A DNA stretch of 64,000 nt from Scatomorpha sp964367935 (GCA_964367935.1 CAYIYZ010000005.1:1-64000), one strand, 5' to 3'; numbered from the stretch's first letter, positions 35,121 to 44,629 are shown. Numbers and translations: made by a program. The notes: a model not told the origin generated them from the sequence alone.

Positions 35121-37361
35121 TTAATCGGAAGCTCCGCTGTCGGCATAAACCGACATCTGTCTATATCTTTTATCCTCATTAAATCTCTTTATTATATCCG
35201 AAACACGTGCCCGAACCTTTGTGCCCGTCACTGTCATAATCGTCACCTTATATCTATATCTGCCGTTTACTTTCAGTATCGGCATAGGCGCAGGACCTAT
35301 GACCCTCGCTCCCTCTTGCCCTACCAAACTAGCTGCCATCTCAGCCTTAATTTCAAGAGCACAGTCGAGCACCCGACGCTCTTCAGCTCCTGTCACCGCT
35401 ATGCTTATTATCTCTGTAAACGGCGGTGTCCCCTGTATATGCCTAAGTCGTAACTCCGACTCAAAGAAACTGTTATAGTCTTGTGCCGCTGCCTGACGCA
35501 GTACCTGATTATTCGGACTCATTGTCTGTATGATTGCCCGACCCGGCCGTTCAAACCTGCCCGATCTGCCTACAACCTGCGTTATAAGTGAAAATGTGCG
35601 CTCAAACGCCCTATAACTGCCCGAATACAGACTCTGATCCGCAAAAACCACGCCCACCAAAGTTACATTTGGGAAATTCAAGCCCTTAGTCACCATCTGT
35701 GTGCCCAACATTATTGGCACATTCTCTGTCCTAAAGCGTGTCAGAAGCTTCTCGTGTCCGCCTGCCTTTGACACCGTATCAGCGTCCATGCGTAACACTT
35801 CCACCTCGGGAAACAACTCCTTTAGCTCTTCCTCAAGTTTCTGTGTGCCCACGCCCATATACTTCAATATTCCACCGCAATCGGGACAATTGTCCTCACT
35901 GCGCCTCGTATGTCCGCAATAATGGCACATGAGCTTTCTGCCATAACTGTGATACGTTAAACTCACACTACAATTCTCACACTCATATGTATAGCCGCAT
36001 TGTGCGCACACTATGAGCTTATTTGCACCTCGCCTATTCAAAAACAAAATGCTCTGCTCGCCATTTTCTATATTCCTGCTCAACTCAGCCTTCAGTCTAC
36101 CACTAATCGAGCCGCCGTTGCCGCCTCGAAGCTCATCACGCATATCTACAAGTTCCACTGAAGGTAAAGGCTTTTCCATATACCGCGACTTTAACTCAAA
36201 GTAGCTGTATTTTCCTATCTCCGCCTTATACCTACTCTCCACGTCCGGTGTCGCCGAACCAAGTACCAACACCGAATTTTGTAAGCTACATCTATACTGC
36301 GCAACATCTCTTGCATGATACCTCGGACTGTTCTCAGACTTATATGTCTCCTCTTGCTCCTCATCTATTATGATGAGTCCCAAATCATCTAAGGGTGCAA
36401 ATACCGCACTACGTGTACCTATCACAAGCTTTGCATCACCACGACGCACTCTTTTCCACTCGTCAAAACGTTCACCTGTGCTCAAACTGCTATGCATTAC
36501 CGCTATACTGTCCCCAAAATGAGAACTGATGCTCTCTATCATCTGAGGTGTAAGCGCTATCTCAGGCACAAGCATCAAGGCACTGCGTCCCATATCAAGC
36601 GCCTTTTTTATGAGATTCATATACACCGAGGTCTTGCCACTGCCCGTAACGCCCATTAATAGCGCCGCCGCCGGCTCTCCCTTGTCCATAAGCGCAACTA
36701 TTCCACTCGTTACCTCACTCTGCTCTGCACTTAGGGTAGGAACATCTACTCGCTTACCTTCCGGTAGCTTCGGACGCCTTAAAACTTCCTCACGCTCTGA
36801 TTTAATATACTCCGACTCCACCATCTTCTTTATGGTTACCGACGTCGCACCCGTAAATTCCCTAAGCTCCGATGCAGACACACGCCCCGTAGCACTCAAG
36901 GTGCGCAGTACCTCTGCTTGCTTCGCTGCTGTACGTGACTTCTGTACCGCTAACTCTAAGGCCTCCTCAGCCGGTATAGAGAGGCTCAACATATCTACAT
37001 ACTTGCCACCTTTCGCCCCTCCGGTCTTCTTAAGCCACAGACCCATCGGTAACATTGTACGTGCCGCTTCATAGAATGTGCAGAAAAACCTGTCATGCAT
37101 CCAAGCGGCAAGCTTTATCTGCTCTGCCGTTAGCAACACTTCATCATCCAAACAACTTAGAATCGGCTTTATCTTCTCATAGTCACTCATACTGCGTAGG
37201 TCAAGCACTATGCCCTCAGTCGGCCTATTTGAACGCGAAAAAGGTACGGTCACACGCATACCCACTCTCAATAATCCACGCATATTCTCAGGTATCGCAT
37301 AATCATACGGCCTATCAAGGCTATACCTTATTCCCGATACCGCTACGCGTGCTACTCCCAT
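35121..37361 (-). CDS. priA: Primosomal protein N', replication restart helicase
   Basis: 746 residues. The 3'-DNA-binding domain at the N-terminus (RYSLDRPYDYAIPENM, RVTVPF) is followed by a winged helix and the helicase core, with Walker A GVTGSGKTSVY and Walker B IIIDEEQEETYK. Eight zinc-binding cysteines are visible (CAQCGYTYECENC, then CHYCGHTRRSEDNCPDC). Start ATG 37361 is fixed by an upstream in-frame stop. The nearest GGAGG is about 17 bases away, longer than usual, so initiation may be weak or coupled. Confidence 0.95.
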   Translation of the reverse strand: MGVARVAVSGIRYSLDRPYDYAIPENMRGLLRVGMRVTVPFSRSNRPTEGIVLDLRSMSDYEKIKPILSCLDDEVLLTAEQIKLAAWMHDRFFCTFYEAARTMLPMGLWLKKTGGAKGGKYVDMLSLSIPAEEALELAVQKSRTAAKQAEVLRTLSATGRVSASELREFTGATSVTIKKMVESEYIKSEREEVLRRPKLPEGKRVDVPTLSAEQSEVTSGIVALMDKGEPAAALLMGVTGSGKTSVYMNLIKKALDMGRSALMLVPEIALTPQMIESISSHFGDSIAVMHSSLSTGERFDEWKRVRRGDAKLVIGTRSAVFAPLDDLGLIIIDEEQEETYKSENSPRYHARDVAQYRCSLQNSVLVLGSATPDVESRYKAEIGKYSYFELKSRYMEKPLPSVELVDMRDELRGGNGGSISGRLKAELSRNIENGEQSILFLNRRGANKLIVCAQCGYTYECENCSVSLTYHSYGRKLMCHYCGHTRRSEDNCPDCGGILKYMGVGTQKLEEELKELFPEVEVLRMDADTVSKAGGHEKLLTRFRTENVPIMLGTQMVTKGLNFPNVTLVGVVFADQSLYSGSYRAFERTFSLITQVVGRSGRFERPGRAIIQTMSPNNQVLRQAAAQDYNSFFESELRLRHIQGTPPFTEIISIAVTGAEERRVLDCALEIKAEMAASLVGQEGARVIGPAPMPILKVNGRYRYKVTIMTVTGTKVRARVSDIIKRFNEDKRYRQMSVYADSGASD

Positions 37362-37401
37362 GGATTCTATGTGCCCTACACCTCCCTCTTGCGCTAATAA
37401 C

Positions 37402-37593
37402 TTACTCTATTATCGTAAGCTTGCCCGAATACACTTCTACCACCGCTGTTGACACCGGCTTCTCCGTCAATGTCTCGCCTAATTCGTCGGCTATTTCCGC
37501 TAAGTCTCTTGCTCTCTTTGCAACCAAATTTACCAACTGGTAACGGCTGCCCGCCTTGTCTACTAACTCGTTCATTGGGGGATATAACATCAT
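37402..37593 (-). CDS. rpoZ: RNA polymerase omega subunit
   Basis: 63 residues. Short omega of the Gram-positive type (PPMNELVDKAGSRYQLVNLVAKRARDL, with the conserved YxLVxxxAKRAR pattern). It overlaps gmk by four bases (ATGA), the standard gmk-rpoZ-priA arrangement. A slightly larger frame at 37394-37603 on the same strand is a shadow. Confidence 0.92.
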   Translation of the reverse strand: MMLYPPMNELVDKAGSRYQLVNLVAKRARDLAEIADELGETLTEKPVSTAVVEVYSGKLTIIE

Positions 37594-38198
37594 TTAAATG
37601 CACCTCTCAAATAATTTATTCTTTCAGCTGTTTTACAATGCTCTGCTCTTATGATTGCGTCAAGCTCCCTCGCCGCTATGTCCGCATCATTATTTACCAC
37701 GATATAGTCATATGTGTCTGCACGTAAACATTCAACTCGTGCCTGCTCCAAACGACCTATTATCTTTTCCTCGCTATCTGTATTTCTGCCCCTAAGCCTC
37801 TTTTCCAAGCTATCCAAGCTATCGGGTATCACAAAAACCAACACCGCCTCCGGCATAGACTCCCTTACATTTCCGGCGCCCTGTACTTCTATGTCCAACA
37901 ACACATTTATGCCCTTTTCGAGCTTCTCGTTTACATAGTCGCGCGGTGTTCCATAACTATTGCCCACATAAGTCGCATACTCTAAAAACTTCTCGCCCTT
38001 TACCATACGGTCAAACTCATCATGTGTTACAAAAAAGTAATCCACTCCGTTAGTCTCACCACGTCTCGGCTCTCTCGTTGTCGCCGACACAGAAAAACAG
38101 AGATCGTCTCGCAACTCGTTTAACTTAGCTATCACCGTACTCTTACCCGCTCCCGACGGTCCTGATATCACTATCAGTTTACCCTTTTCTCGTCTCAT
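37590..38198 (-). CDS. gmk: Guanylate kinase
   Basis: 202 residues. P-loop GPSGAGKSTV; GMP-binding region TTREPRRGETNGVDYFFV. It converts GMP to GDP. It overlaps remA and rpoZ by four bases each. Confidence 0.96.
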   Translation of the reverse strand: MRREKGKLIVISGPSGAGKSTVIAKLNELRDDLCFSVSATTREPRRGETNGVDYFFVTHDEFDRMVKGEKFLEYATYVGNSYGTPRDYVNEKLEKGINVLLDIEVQGAGNVRESMPEAVLVFVIPDSLDSLEKRLRGRNTDSEEKIIGRLEQARVECLRADTYDYIVVNNDADIAARELDAIIRAEHCKTAERINYLRGAFK

Positions 38199-38458
38199 AC
38201 AGTACTCATGCTACCCCCTTCTTCATTCGCTTCCATTTTATCTCGTATCTGCTCTACCGTCAGCGCCGACAAAAATATATGTCCGCTATCTGTCATAAGT
38301 ACACTACGTGTCTTTCGTCCATAGCTTGCATCTATCAGCCTTCCTCGCTCACGCTCCTCCTGTATGAGGCGCTTTATCGGTGCCGATTCCGGACTGAGTA
38401 CCGATATCACCCGCTCTACAGATATTAAACTACCGTAACCCATGTCCGCTAATCTCAT
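38195..38458 (-). CDS. remA: RemA-type matrix regulator (DUF370)
   Basis: 87 residues of the DUF370/RemA family (YGSLISVERVISVLSPESAPIKRLIQ, then GRKTRSVLMTDSGHIFLSAL). In Bacillus subtilis RemA is a DNA-binding activator of biofilm matrix and osmoprotection genes. It is in its usual place between yicC and gmk. Confidence 0.92.
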   Translation of the reverse strand: MRLADMGYGSLISVERVISVLSPESAPIKRLIQEERERGRLIDASYGRKTRSVLMTDSGHIFLSALTVEQIRDKMEANEEGGSMSTV

Positions 38459-38462
38459 ATCA

Positions 38463-39341
38463 TCACTCCAGATTTTGTATCTGCTCTCTAATCTTCTCTA
38501 TCTCAGACTTAATCTCAACCACCGTATGCGCTATATCCGTAGACTGGCACTTTGAGCCTATGGTATTAGCCTCACGATTTATCTCTTGCACAAGAAAATC
38601 CATCTTACGTCCAACAGGCGAAGCACCGCCCAATAAATCACTCAACTGAGCCAAGTGACTTCTCAAACGTACAGTCTCCTCGTCCGTCGCCACCTTATCC
38701 GCAAATATAGCAGCCTCCGTAAGTATCCTACTTTCCTCTATACCTGCCGTGCCAAGTACATCCTGCATCTTCTGCAGTAACTTTGCCCTGTAGTCAGCAA
38801 CAGTTTTCGGTGACCGCTCCTCCACCTGCGCCGTCAGGGTATATATGACCTGAATCCTACGCTCTATGTCCTCACAAAGCGCCTTACCCTCACGCTCACG
38901 CATCTTGTCAAACTCACACAAGGAAAGCTCCGCCGCCTCACGTATAGCTACACTTAAAGCATCCTTATCCGTATCTTTCTTCTCCACACTCAACACATCA
39001 GGTAGTCGCGCTAAGTTTACCACACTCATGTCATTATAAAGTCCGTACTTCTCCACAGCACCGGTAAGTGCACTGATATACGACTCAAGCAAAGGTTCAT
39101 TTACACGCACCTCTGCACTGTCTGCAGCCGATGCATCTACAGTTACAAACACATCTACCTTGCCTCGGCTTATATGCGACTGTACCGCACTCTTTATGCC
39201 TTCCTCAGCAAACATGAAAATTCTCGGTAAACGTACAGAGCAATCTAAATGCCTATTATTTACACTGCGAAGCTCCACTCCTATTTTAAAGCCTAGCGCT
39301 TCTATACTCGACGCTCCGTAGCCCGTCATGCTCCTTATCAT
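38463..39341 (-). CDS. yicC: YicC/YloC-family endoribonuclease
   Basis: 292 residues, full length. Family signatures are MIRSMTGYGAS at the N-terminus, RSVNNRHLDCSVRLP, and the C-terminal REANTIGSKCQSTDI. YicC-type proteins are reported to be endoribonucleases acting on small or damaged RNAs. The start overlaps the rseC stop by four bases. Confidence 0.93.
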   Translation of the reverse strand: MIRSMTGYGASSIEALGFKIGVELRSVNNRHLDCSVRLPRIFMFAEEGIKSAVQSHISRGKVDVFVTVDASAADSAEVRVNEPLLESYISALTGAVEKYGLYNDMSVVNLARLPDVLSVEKKDTDKDALSVAIREAAELSLCEFDKMREREGKALCEDIERRIQVIYTLTAQVEERSPKTVADYRAKLLQKMQDVLGTAGIEESRILTEAAIFADKVATDEETVRLRSHLAQLSDLLGGASPVGRKMDFLVQEINREANTIGSKCQSTDIAHTVVEIKSEIEKIREQIQNLE

Positions 39342-39760
39342 TCGACTTCTACCCCCTGCTCTACCACTCGTGTTATCGTATAGCGTATCGGATTTTTTGT
39401 CCTATAGCGTCCGAAAACCACAGCCACTATCAGAGCTACACCAAATCCACAAAACCCAGTCAGGATTGACATGCCCTCACTAAAACCCAACATATCGCCT
39501 ACCCAATATCCAAGAAACAGCATTATCATCGGTACAACATACACTACAAAAGCCGCCGACATTATCATTGACGTCTGTGTCTCTATCTGCACTCTATCTC
39601 CCGTTATCGCTCCTACCTCGTTTTCCGCCTTAACACTTATCGGCGTCTTGTTACAAGCATTACACGCACTGCAACCATCGCCGCACGCCGTGCCTCGTAA
39701 CACCTCCACCAAGGCCTTGCCGTTACGCTCCACATTACGCACTACCGCAAACTGTGTCAT
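39338..39760 (-). CDS. RseC/MucC-family membrane protein
   Basis: 140 residues with the RseC/MucC layout: an N-terminal soluble part with a cysteine cluster (ACGDGCSACNAC, about 25-36) and two membrane segments (about 68-88 and 96-115). The family reduces SoxR or modulates sigma-E in proteobacteria; in clostridia the role is unclear and may concern redox sensing. It lies between cdaR and yicC, where glmM would follow cdaR in many Firmicutes. Confidence 0.8.
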   Translation of the reverse strand: MTQFAVVRNVERNGKALVEVLRGTACGDGCSACNACNKTPISVKAENEVGAITGDRVQIETQTSMIMSAAFVVYVVPMIMLFLGYWVGDMLGFSEGMSILTGFCGFGVALIVAVVFGRYRTKNPIRYTITRVVEQGVEVE

Positions 39761-39778
39761 GTATTTTCTCCCTCTTTA

Positions 39779-41020
39779 CTATGATATATTTACCGTTATA
39801 TTGTAATCTCCTATGGCTCCACTGTTCGTGAATCCATCCACAAATATCTGTACAGGCACCGACACATCGCCTGTTGTCGATATATCCGATAAATCCGCCA
39901 CTGCTCGCAAATTCTCAGGTTCAATGTCCTCCAGCACGCCCTCGCTCGCTCTTATTACAACCGACAGCTGCTGTGTTACTGCCTCCACAACTCTGCTTTC
40001 CGGTGCATTTATATAGGATATATTTGTGATATTCATACGCTCAGTCGCCAGACCCAGTACCTCTATCTTTACCGTAGCTTCAGTTATGCCCGTTATATTG
40101 CGTATATCGTTGTCCAACACTATTGTATAGCTGTCCTCATGTGTTTGCTCGAAGTCCGCCAAGTCTATCGTCGCTACAAGTATAGTGTTCATGCCCTCTA
40201 CTATAGATGAATCACCCGCTATCCTTATTGTAGACGGCTCCACAGTGACTATAGTATTTGTGCTCGACGCACCTGCGCCCGTGACCAATGATACACCCAA
40301 AACAACTTCTTTTGTCAACGATATAGGGACTGTCATCTCTATCGTATCGTAGTCCGCAGTTAAATCTGTATACTCTAACTGATTTCCATCTGCATCCATA
40401 TACACATAACTAACATCAGCACTGCGTGTCTTGGTCAAATCCTCACCATCCATGGTCGCCCACACATGATCTACATTCTCTAACTGAGTATCCGGACCAC
40501 TCAATGTAATTGTAGACGGCTCAAACGTCGGTTCCTCAACTACATACTCATCAGGTGTCGTGCCCGAAAAAGCACCCCTTACAGGCACTGTCTTTGTTAC
40601 TATCCGTTCCGCTATCAAGGATATGGCTGACGGAGTCTTACTCAAAATCGTTACATCCTCGGAAGAAACAGAGGGCGGAAACACAAGCTCATAAGTAATC
40701 TCGCTCTCTCCACTCTTTGTTATCCTCGTAAGATCAACGACCGCCTGTATATCAGATGAAGTCATCCATCCTATATCCGTTCTCTTACCGTATAAGCTGA
40801 TATCTACTCTATCCGTCTCCATTTCAGTCACCACAAATCCGCGCGATTCCTGTAAAAGAGTCGCACCCTCCATGGTTAATGGCACGTCATTAAAGTCAAC
40901 AGTTATATACTCATCGCCCGTACCTGTCATATACGTCCATATGAGTACCGCCAACACAAGTGACGATAAAGCCCATATAAGTCTTCCGAGTGAAGTATCT
41001 TGCTTAAACATTTTCATCAT
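39779..41020 (-). CDS. cdaR: CdaR, YbbR-domain regulator of diadenylate cyclase
   Basis: 413 residues. One N-terminal membrane helix (about 11-31) is followed by about four extracytoplasmic YbbR repeats (for example KTVPVRGAFSGTTPDEYVVEEPTFEPSTITLSG, given in parts: KTVPVRGAF; PSTITLSGP; PSTIRIAGD). It interacts with and tunes CdaA in Bacillus and Listeria. It overlaps cdaA by 17 bases, so the two are made together. Confidence 0.93.
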   Translation of the reverse strand: MMKMFKQDTSLGRLIWALSSLVLAVLIWTYMTGTGDEYITVDFNDVPLTMEGATLLQESRGFVVTEMETDRVDISLYGKRTDIGWMTSSDIQAVVDLTRITKSGESEITYELVFPPSVSSEDVTILSKTPSAISLIAERIVTKTVPVRGAFSGTTPDEYVVEEPTFEPSTITLSGPDTQLENVDHVWATMDGEDLTKTRSADVSYVYMDADGNQLEYTDLTADYDTIEMTVPISLTKEVVLGVSLVTGAGASSTNTIVTVEPSTIRIAGDSSIVEGMNTILVATIDLADFEQTHEDSYTIVLDNDIRNITGITEATVKIEVLGLATERMNITNISYINAPESRVVEAVTQQLSVVIRASEGVLEDIEPENLRAVADLSDISTTGDVSVPVQIFVDGFTNSGAIGDYNITVNIS

Positions 41021-41894
41021 CTTTCTTGTCCCTCGGCTTAGCCAAACGCTTTACCATACGTATCAAAGTGCTTTCTTTTTCTTCGTCCTCTTCATGCACT
41101 AACTCACGTACCAACAATTCCTCTAACATCTCCGCAGTCAAATGACGCTTCAACATACCGTCTATCGCCAAAGATATGTAGCCGGTCTCCTCTGAAACTA
41201 TAGCCACCACCGCATCCGAGTTCTCGCTCATGCCTATAGCGGCTCTATGGCGCATTCCCAAGTCACGACTTAGATTCGTACTCTGTGACAATGGCAACAT
41301 GCAACCGGCAGCCAAAATTCGTCCCTCACTCACTATGACCGCTCCATCATGCATGGGTGCCTTATCGTAAAATATATTGCGTAGCAATTCTGAGCTTACA
41401 CCTGCATCTAACAGCGTACCCGTAACCGAATAGTCTTTCAAGCTATTCACACGTTCAAACACTATTAATGCACCCGTACGTGTCCTCGCCATTTCCGCAC
41501 ACGCTAATGCTACTTGACTTATACTCGCATCCATAGATACCTCTGTACTCTCGCCTCTGAGTAACTCAACAAGCCGACCGCTTCCCATGCGCTCCAACAA
41601 ACGGCGTAACTCCGGCTGAAACAAAATTATCAAAGCAATTAGACCTATCTCCACAGCACTGCTAAGTAAAGAGTTTACCATAGTCAGTGACAAAATTTCA
41701 GATAAGCCCAAGGCCAACAAAAATATTGCCACGCCGCTCGCAAGGCGTGATGCATTAGCCCTTTGCACAAGTGCTAAGGATTTGTATATTATAAACGCTA
41801 TTATGAGGATGTCAAGCACATCACTTATCGTAATCATCCTCAAATGTCCCATATACTGTGTTAAATTTAATAGAAAATCAGAAAATACGTTCAC
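41004..41894 (-). CDS. cdaA: Membrane diadenylate cyclase (c-di-AMP synthase)
   Basis: 296 residues. Three N-terminal membrane segments (about 25-95) precede the DAC domain. The catalytic motifs are intact: MHDGAVIV (DGA) and MRHRAAIG (RHR). It makes cyclic di-AMP from two ATP, controlling potassium and cell-wall homeostasis. It starts at GTG 41894 behind AGAGAGG. It is the first gene of a very long operon; its 5' leader can fold into two alternative hairpins. Confidence 0.94.
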   Translation of the reverse strand: MNVFSDFLLNLTQYMGHLRMITISDVLDILIIAFIIYKSLALVQRANASRLASGVAIFLLALGLSEILSLTMVNSLLSSAVEIGLIALIILFQPELRRLLERMGSGRLVELLRGESTEVSMDASISQVALACAEMARTRTGALIVFERVNSLKDYSVTGTLLDAGVSSELLRNIFYDKAPMHDGAVIVSEGRILAAGCMLPLSQSTNLSRDLGMRHRAAIGMSENSDAVVAIVSEETGYISLAIDGMLKRHLTAEMLEELLVRELVHEEDEEKESTLIRMVKRLAKPRDKKDDENV

Positions 41895-41915
41895 TTAGCT
41901 TGTCCTCTCTTATAT

Positions 41916-41941
41916 GGTGCGACGTCCGCACCTAACGGACG
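41916..41941 (-). promoter_or_regulatory. Mutually exclusive hairpins in the cdaA leader
   Basis: GGTGCG/CGCACC (41916-41921, 41927-41932) and CGTCCG/CGGACG (41923-41928, 41936-41941) share bases, so only one can form at a time. They lie between the predicted transcript start and the cdaA ribosome site. A regulatory switch is possible; chance is not excluded for 6-bp stems. Confidence 0.35.
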
Positions 41942-41958
41942 CCACAAACATTCATAGT

Positions 41959-41987
41959 ATTATACATTATTTTCACCAAAATAGCAA
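41959..41987 (-). promoter_or_regulatory. Promoter of the cdaA operon
   Basis: On the minus strand TTGCTA (+ 41982-41987), 17 bp, then TATAAT (+ 41959-41964). The predicted start is near 41952, about 58 bases before the GTG. Confidence 0.7.
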
Positions 41988-41998
41988 ACTCATTTTTA

Positions 41999-43123
41999 TC
42001 ATTTTAAAGACTGTACACAATTTCGAAACACGCTCGCAGCCCTAATCATCTCATCAGGGGTATTAAAAGGTGAAGCACTCAGCCGTAAGGTGCCGCTCGA
42101 CAAGGTTCCCGCCGTCTTATGCGCCAAAGGCGAACAGTGCAAACCCGCACGCACGCACACTCCTTTAGCCCCTAACGCCTCGCCCAATTCCTCGCAGTCT
42201 ATGCTCTCATGGCTTACGGATAACACGCCGCTTTGGCTCATATTATCAACACTCCTATACAGCGTAAGACCTTCTATCTTCTCGAGTTTATCTGCCAAGA
42301 GCCCAATTAGTTCACGCTCTCGTTTTTCAATTTTCCTTACACCGAATTCACGCACATAACGCAGCCCGGCACACAAACCCGCAGCACCCGGCACATTGTG
42401 AGTGCCCGCTTCCAACATATCAGGTAAAATTTCCGGCATCCCCTGACTCAAACTATCTGAGCCTGTACCGCCCACTAACAATGGACGAGCCACTCCCTTT
42501 GTCAATAACACTCCCGTCCCCTGAGGCCCAAACAAGCCCTTATGACCGGGCATCGCTACAAACGTTGCACCAAGCGCATACATGTCTATATCCAAAACAC
42601 CGGCAGATTGCGAGGCGTCTATTATTAGCGGCACACCGTTTTCCCTGCATATCTTTGATATTTCCTCTATCGGTAATATGTACCCGAACACATTTGAGAC
42701 ATGTGTACACACCACTACATCTGCACGCTCTACAGAACACTCAAACGCTTTTACCATAGCCTCCGCATCAAACAAAGGTGTATCCACAACCTTTACATCC
42801 GCAGCTAACTGCCGTAGTGGGCGAGTAACAGCATTATGCTCATACCCCGATATCAGCACACGTGTCGAGCGCGTCACCAAGGAATTTATCGCTATATTCA
42901 AACTATGTGTCGCATTAAACGTGAGTGCTACATTACTTGGGTCAGGCACATTAAAAAACTCAGCGAGTTGTTCACGGCATTCATATACAGTTTTTGCGGC
43001 AAGTGCAGCCGGCCTATGACCACCCCTTCCGGGACTTGCCATTTGCGACATCGCATAACTCACTGCCCTCTGCACCGACTTCGGCTTTTGCATAGACGTA
43101 GCTGCACTGTCAAGATAAATCAT
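41999..43123 (-). CDS. Cysteine desulfurase-family PLP enzyme
   Basis: 374 residues, class V aminotransferase fold of the IscS/SufS-like family often found with DUF3343. PLP lysine is in AMPGHKGLFGPQG; the catalytic cysteine is in VRAGLHCSPLAHK. It should release sulfur (or selenium) from cysteine (or selenocysteine) as persulfide. It overlaps the DUF3343 gene by four bases, which suggests that the small protein is its partner or acceptor. It ends just before the cdaA promoter. Confidence 0.88.
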   Translation of the reverse strand: MIYLDSAATSMQKPKSVQRAVSYAMSQMASPGRGGHRPAALAAKTVYECREQLAEFFNVPDPSNVALTFNATHSLNIAINSLVTRSTRVLISGYEHNAVTRPLRQLAADVKVVDTPLFDAEAMVKAFECSVERADVVVCTHVSNVFGYILPIEEISKICRENGVPLIIDASQSAGVLDIDMYALGATFVAMPGHKGLFGPQGTGVLLTKGVARPLLVGGTGSDSLSQGMPEILPDMLEAGTHNVPGAAGLCAGLRYVREFGVRKIEKRERELIGLLADKLEKIEGLTLYRSVDNMSQSGVLSVSHESIDCEELGEALGAKGVCVRAGLHCSPLAHKTAGTLSSGTLRLSASPFNTPDEMIRAASVFRNCVQSLK

Positions 43124-43374
43124 ATGCGCACCTCCGCATAGCCGCCATCTTCCAAGCGTACATACGTCGCACCATACTTCTGCCCGAGCTTCCTCAACTG
43201 CTTTACAGCCAACTCAAACCTTTTCTGCGACACCTTCACACAGTAACCGCAACCCTCGTGCATTACCTCTCGCGGTGCTCGTGTAACAGACGCCGTTATA
43301 CCGGAGCGCTCAAGTAACGCCGCAGCCCGTTGTGCATACGTGAGTGACCTAAACATTATTATATAATCTCGCAT
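43120..43374 (-). CDS. DUF3343 protein, putative sulfur/selenium carrier
   Basis: 84 residues of the DUF3343 family, with the conserved cysteine pair in HEGCGYCVKV. Proteins of this family are proposed Se/S carriers because of neighbourhood with cysteine desulfurases and selenium genes; no biochemical proof is known to me. It has ribosome site GGGAGGT. It is coupled to the desulfurase gene that follows. Confidence 0.8.
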   Translation of the reverse strand: MRDYIIMFRSLTYAQRAAALLERSGITASVTRAPREVMHEGCGYCVKVSQKRFELAVKQLRKLGQKYGATYVRLEDGGYAEVRI

Positions 43375-43445
43375 ATCTTACCTCCCGATGATATGGGCAG
43401 CTTTTGCCTTTCTAAAGACATTGTATGCGACATTATTCACTTTTG

Positions 43446-43913
43446 CTATTCTATGAGCACTATCGCCTGCGCCGACATCCCTTCGCCTCTGCCTGTAAAA
43501 CCTAACTTTTCCTCCGTTGTCGCCTTAACCGACACACCACTTACGGCTAAGCCCATTACTCTTGCTATATTTTCACGCATCTTCGGTATATGTAAAGCCA
43601 ACTTAGGCGCTTGTGCAATCACTGTACTATCCACATTCACAAGTTTATATCCGCTCTCAGCTAATAATTCACACGCTTTTTCCAGCAAAACAAGGCTATC
43701 CGCTCCCTCATACGACTTGTCCGTATCAGGAAACATAGAACCAATATCTCCCAATGCCGCCGCTCCTAAAACAGCATCAATTATTGCATGTACCAACACA
43801 TCCGCATCCGAATGACCTAACAAGCCCTTTTCATATTCTATCTCTACGCCGCCCAAAATGAGTTTCCTACCCTCACACAACTTATGTACATCATAGCCCT
43901 GTCCTACCCTCAT
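43446..43913 (-). CDS. ispF: 2-C-methyl-D-erythritol 2,4-cyclodiphosphate synthase
   Basis: About 155 residues. Metal site DVHKL (GQGYDVHK), the signature LLGHSDADVLVHAIIDA and the C-terminal KATTEEKLGFTGRGEGM are present. It catalyses the fifth step of the MEP isoprenoid pathway. The start is set at ATG 43913, nine bases after GGAGGGG, overlapping the ispD stop as ATGA; an in-frame GTG at 43931 lies upstream of that site. Confidence 0.95.
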   Translation of the reverse strand: MRVGQGYDVHKLCEGRKLILGGVEIEYEKGLLGHSDADVLVHAIIDAVLGAAALGDIGSMFPDTDKSYEGADSLVLLEKACELLAESGYKLVNVDSTVIAQAPKLALHIPKMRENIARVMGLAVSGVSVKATTEEKLGFTGRGEGMSAQAIVLIE

Positions 43914-44620
43914 ATGTGCTCGCCCCTCCACTCTATTACAGTTTGCGCTAATGCTATGTCAAAAGGTGTCGTTATCTTTATATTCTGTTCCGAACCCTCT
44001 ACTGTATGTACTACTACATCCTGTAGCATTACAGCTTCACAGTCGTCAGTCAGTGTTAAGCCCAATCGCAAAGCCTCCACCAAAGCCGGTAGCAACAATT
44101 CTTTTTTAAACACCTGCGGCGTCTGCATCAAATATGTAGTATCTCTATCTAAGCTCTTAACCAACTTATCGCACAAAGCTTGGCGAATGGTGTCTTTTAC
44201 CTTTACCACAGGGACTGCCGCACCATGCTCCGACGCCGCCTTCACTGTACGAGTTATCAAATCTGTCTCCAACAAAGGTCGTGCCCCATCATGCACAGCT
44301 ATCAACTCACAGTCATCGGCACACATCTCAACGCCCTTCAACACAGATTCAGTTCGTGTTGCACCTCCGTTTACATAATGTCTCACTTTCCTGATATTGT
44401 AATCCTTGCACACTTTCAAGAGCTCCGGTATCTTCCCTTCCTGTGTCACAAGAACTATTTCTGTCACGTCCTCACAGCGCTCAAACGCCGTCAATGTCCA
44501 TGCAATTACAGGGGCATAATGCAAATCGAGCATTATCTTGTCAACACCCATACGTGTTGATGAGCCGGCCGCCACTATCACCGCCGAGCACTTTAATCCC
44601 TCTTTTTTTCTCTTAAACAT
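43910..44620 (-). CDS. ispD: 2-C-methyl-D-erythritol 4-phosphate cytidylyltransferase
   Basis: 236 residues. The CTP-binding N-terminus is IVAAGSSTRMGVDKIML, and the family signature is VHDGARPL. It is the third step of the MEP pathway. A basic N-terminal stretch (MFKRKKEG) is the only unusual feature. It lies between carD and ispF, a common clostridial arrangement; ispH is encoded about 1 kb upstream in a separate operon. Confidence 0.95.
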   Translation of the reverse strand: MFKRKKEGLKCSAVIVAAGSSTRMGVDKIMLDLHYAPVIAWTLTAFERCEDVTEIVLVTQEGKIPELLKVCKDYNIRKVRHYVNGGATRTESVLKGVEMCADDCELIAVHDGARPLLETDLITRTVKAASEHGAAVPVVKVKDTIRQALCDKLVKSLDRDTTYLMQTPQVFKKELLLPALVEALRLGLTLTDDCEAVMLQDVVVHTVEGSEQNIKITTPFDIALAQTVIEWRGEHI

Positions 44621-44629
44621 TTTCGCCTC

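Noticed and set aside
37394..37603. 69-residue frame on the minus strand over rpoZ
   Set aside because: It is out of frame with rpoZ, whose 63-residue sequence matches omega and fits the gmk-rpoZ-priA overlaps.
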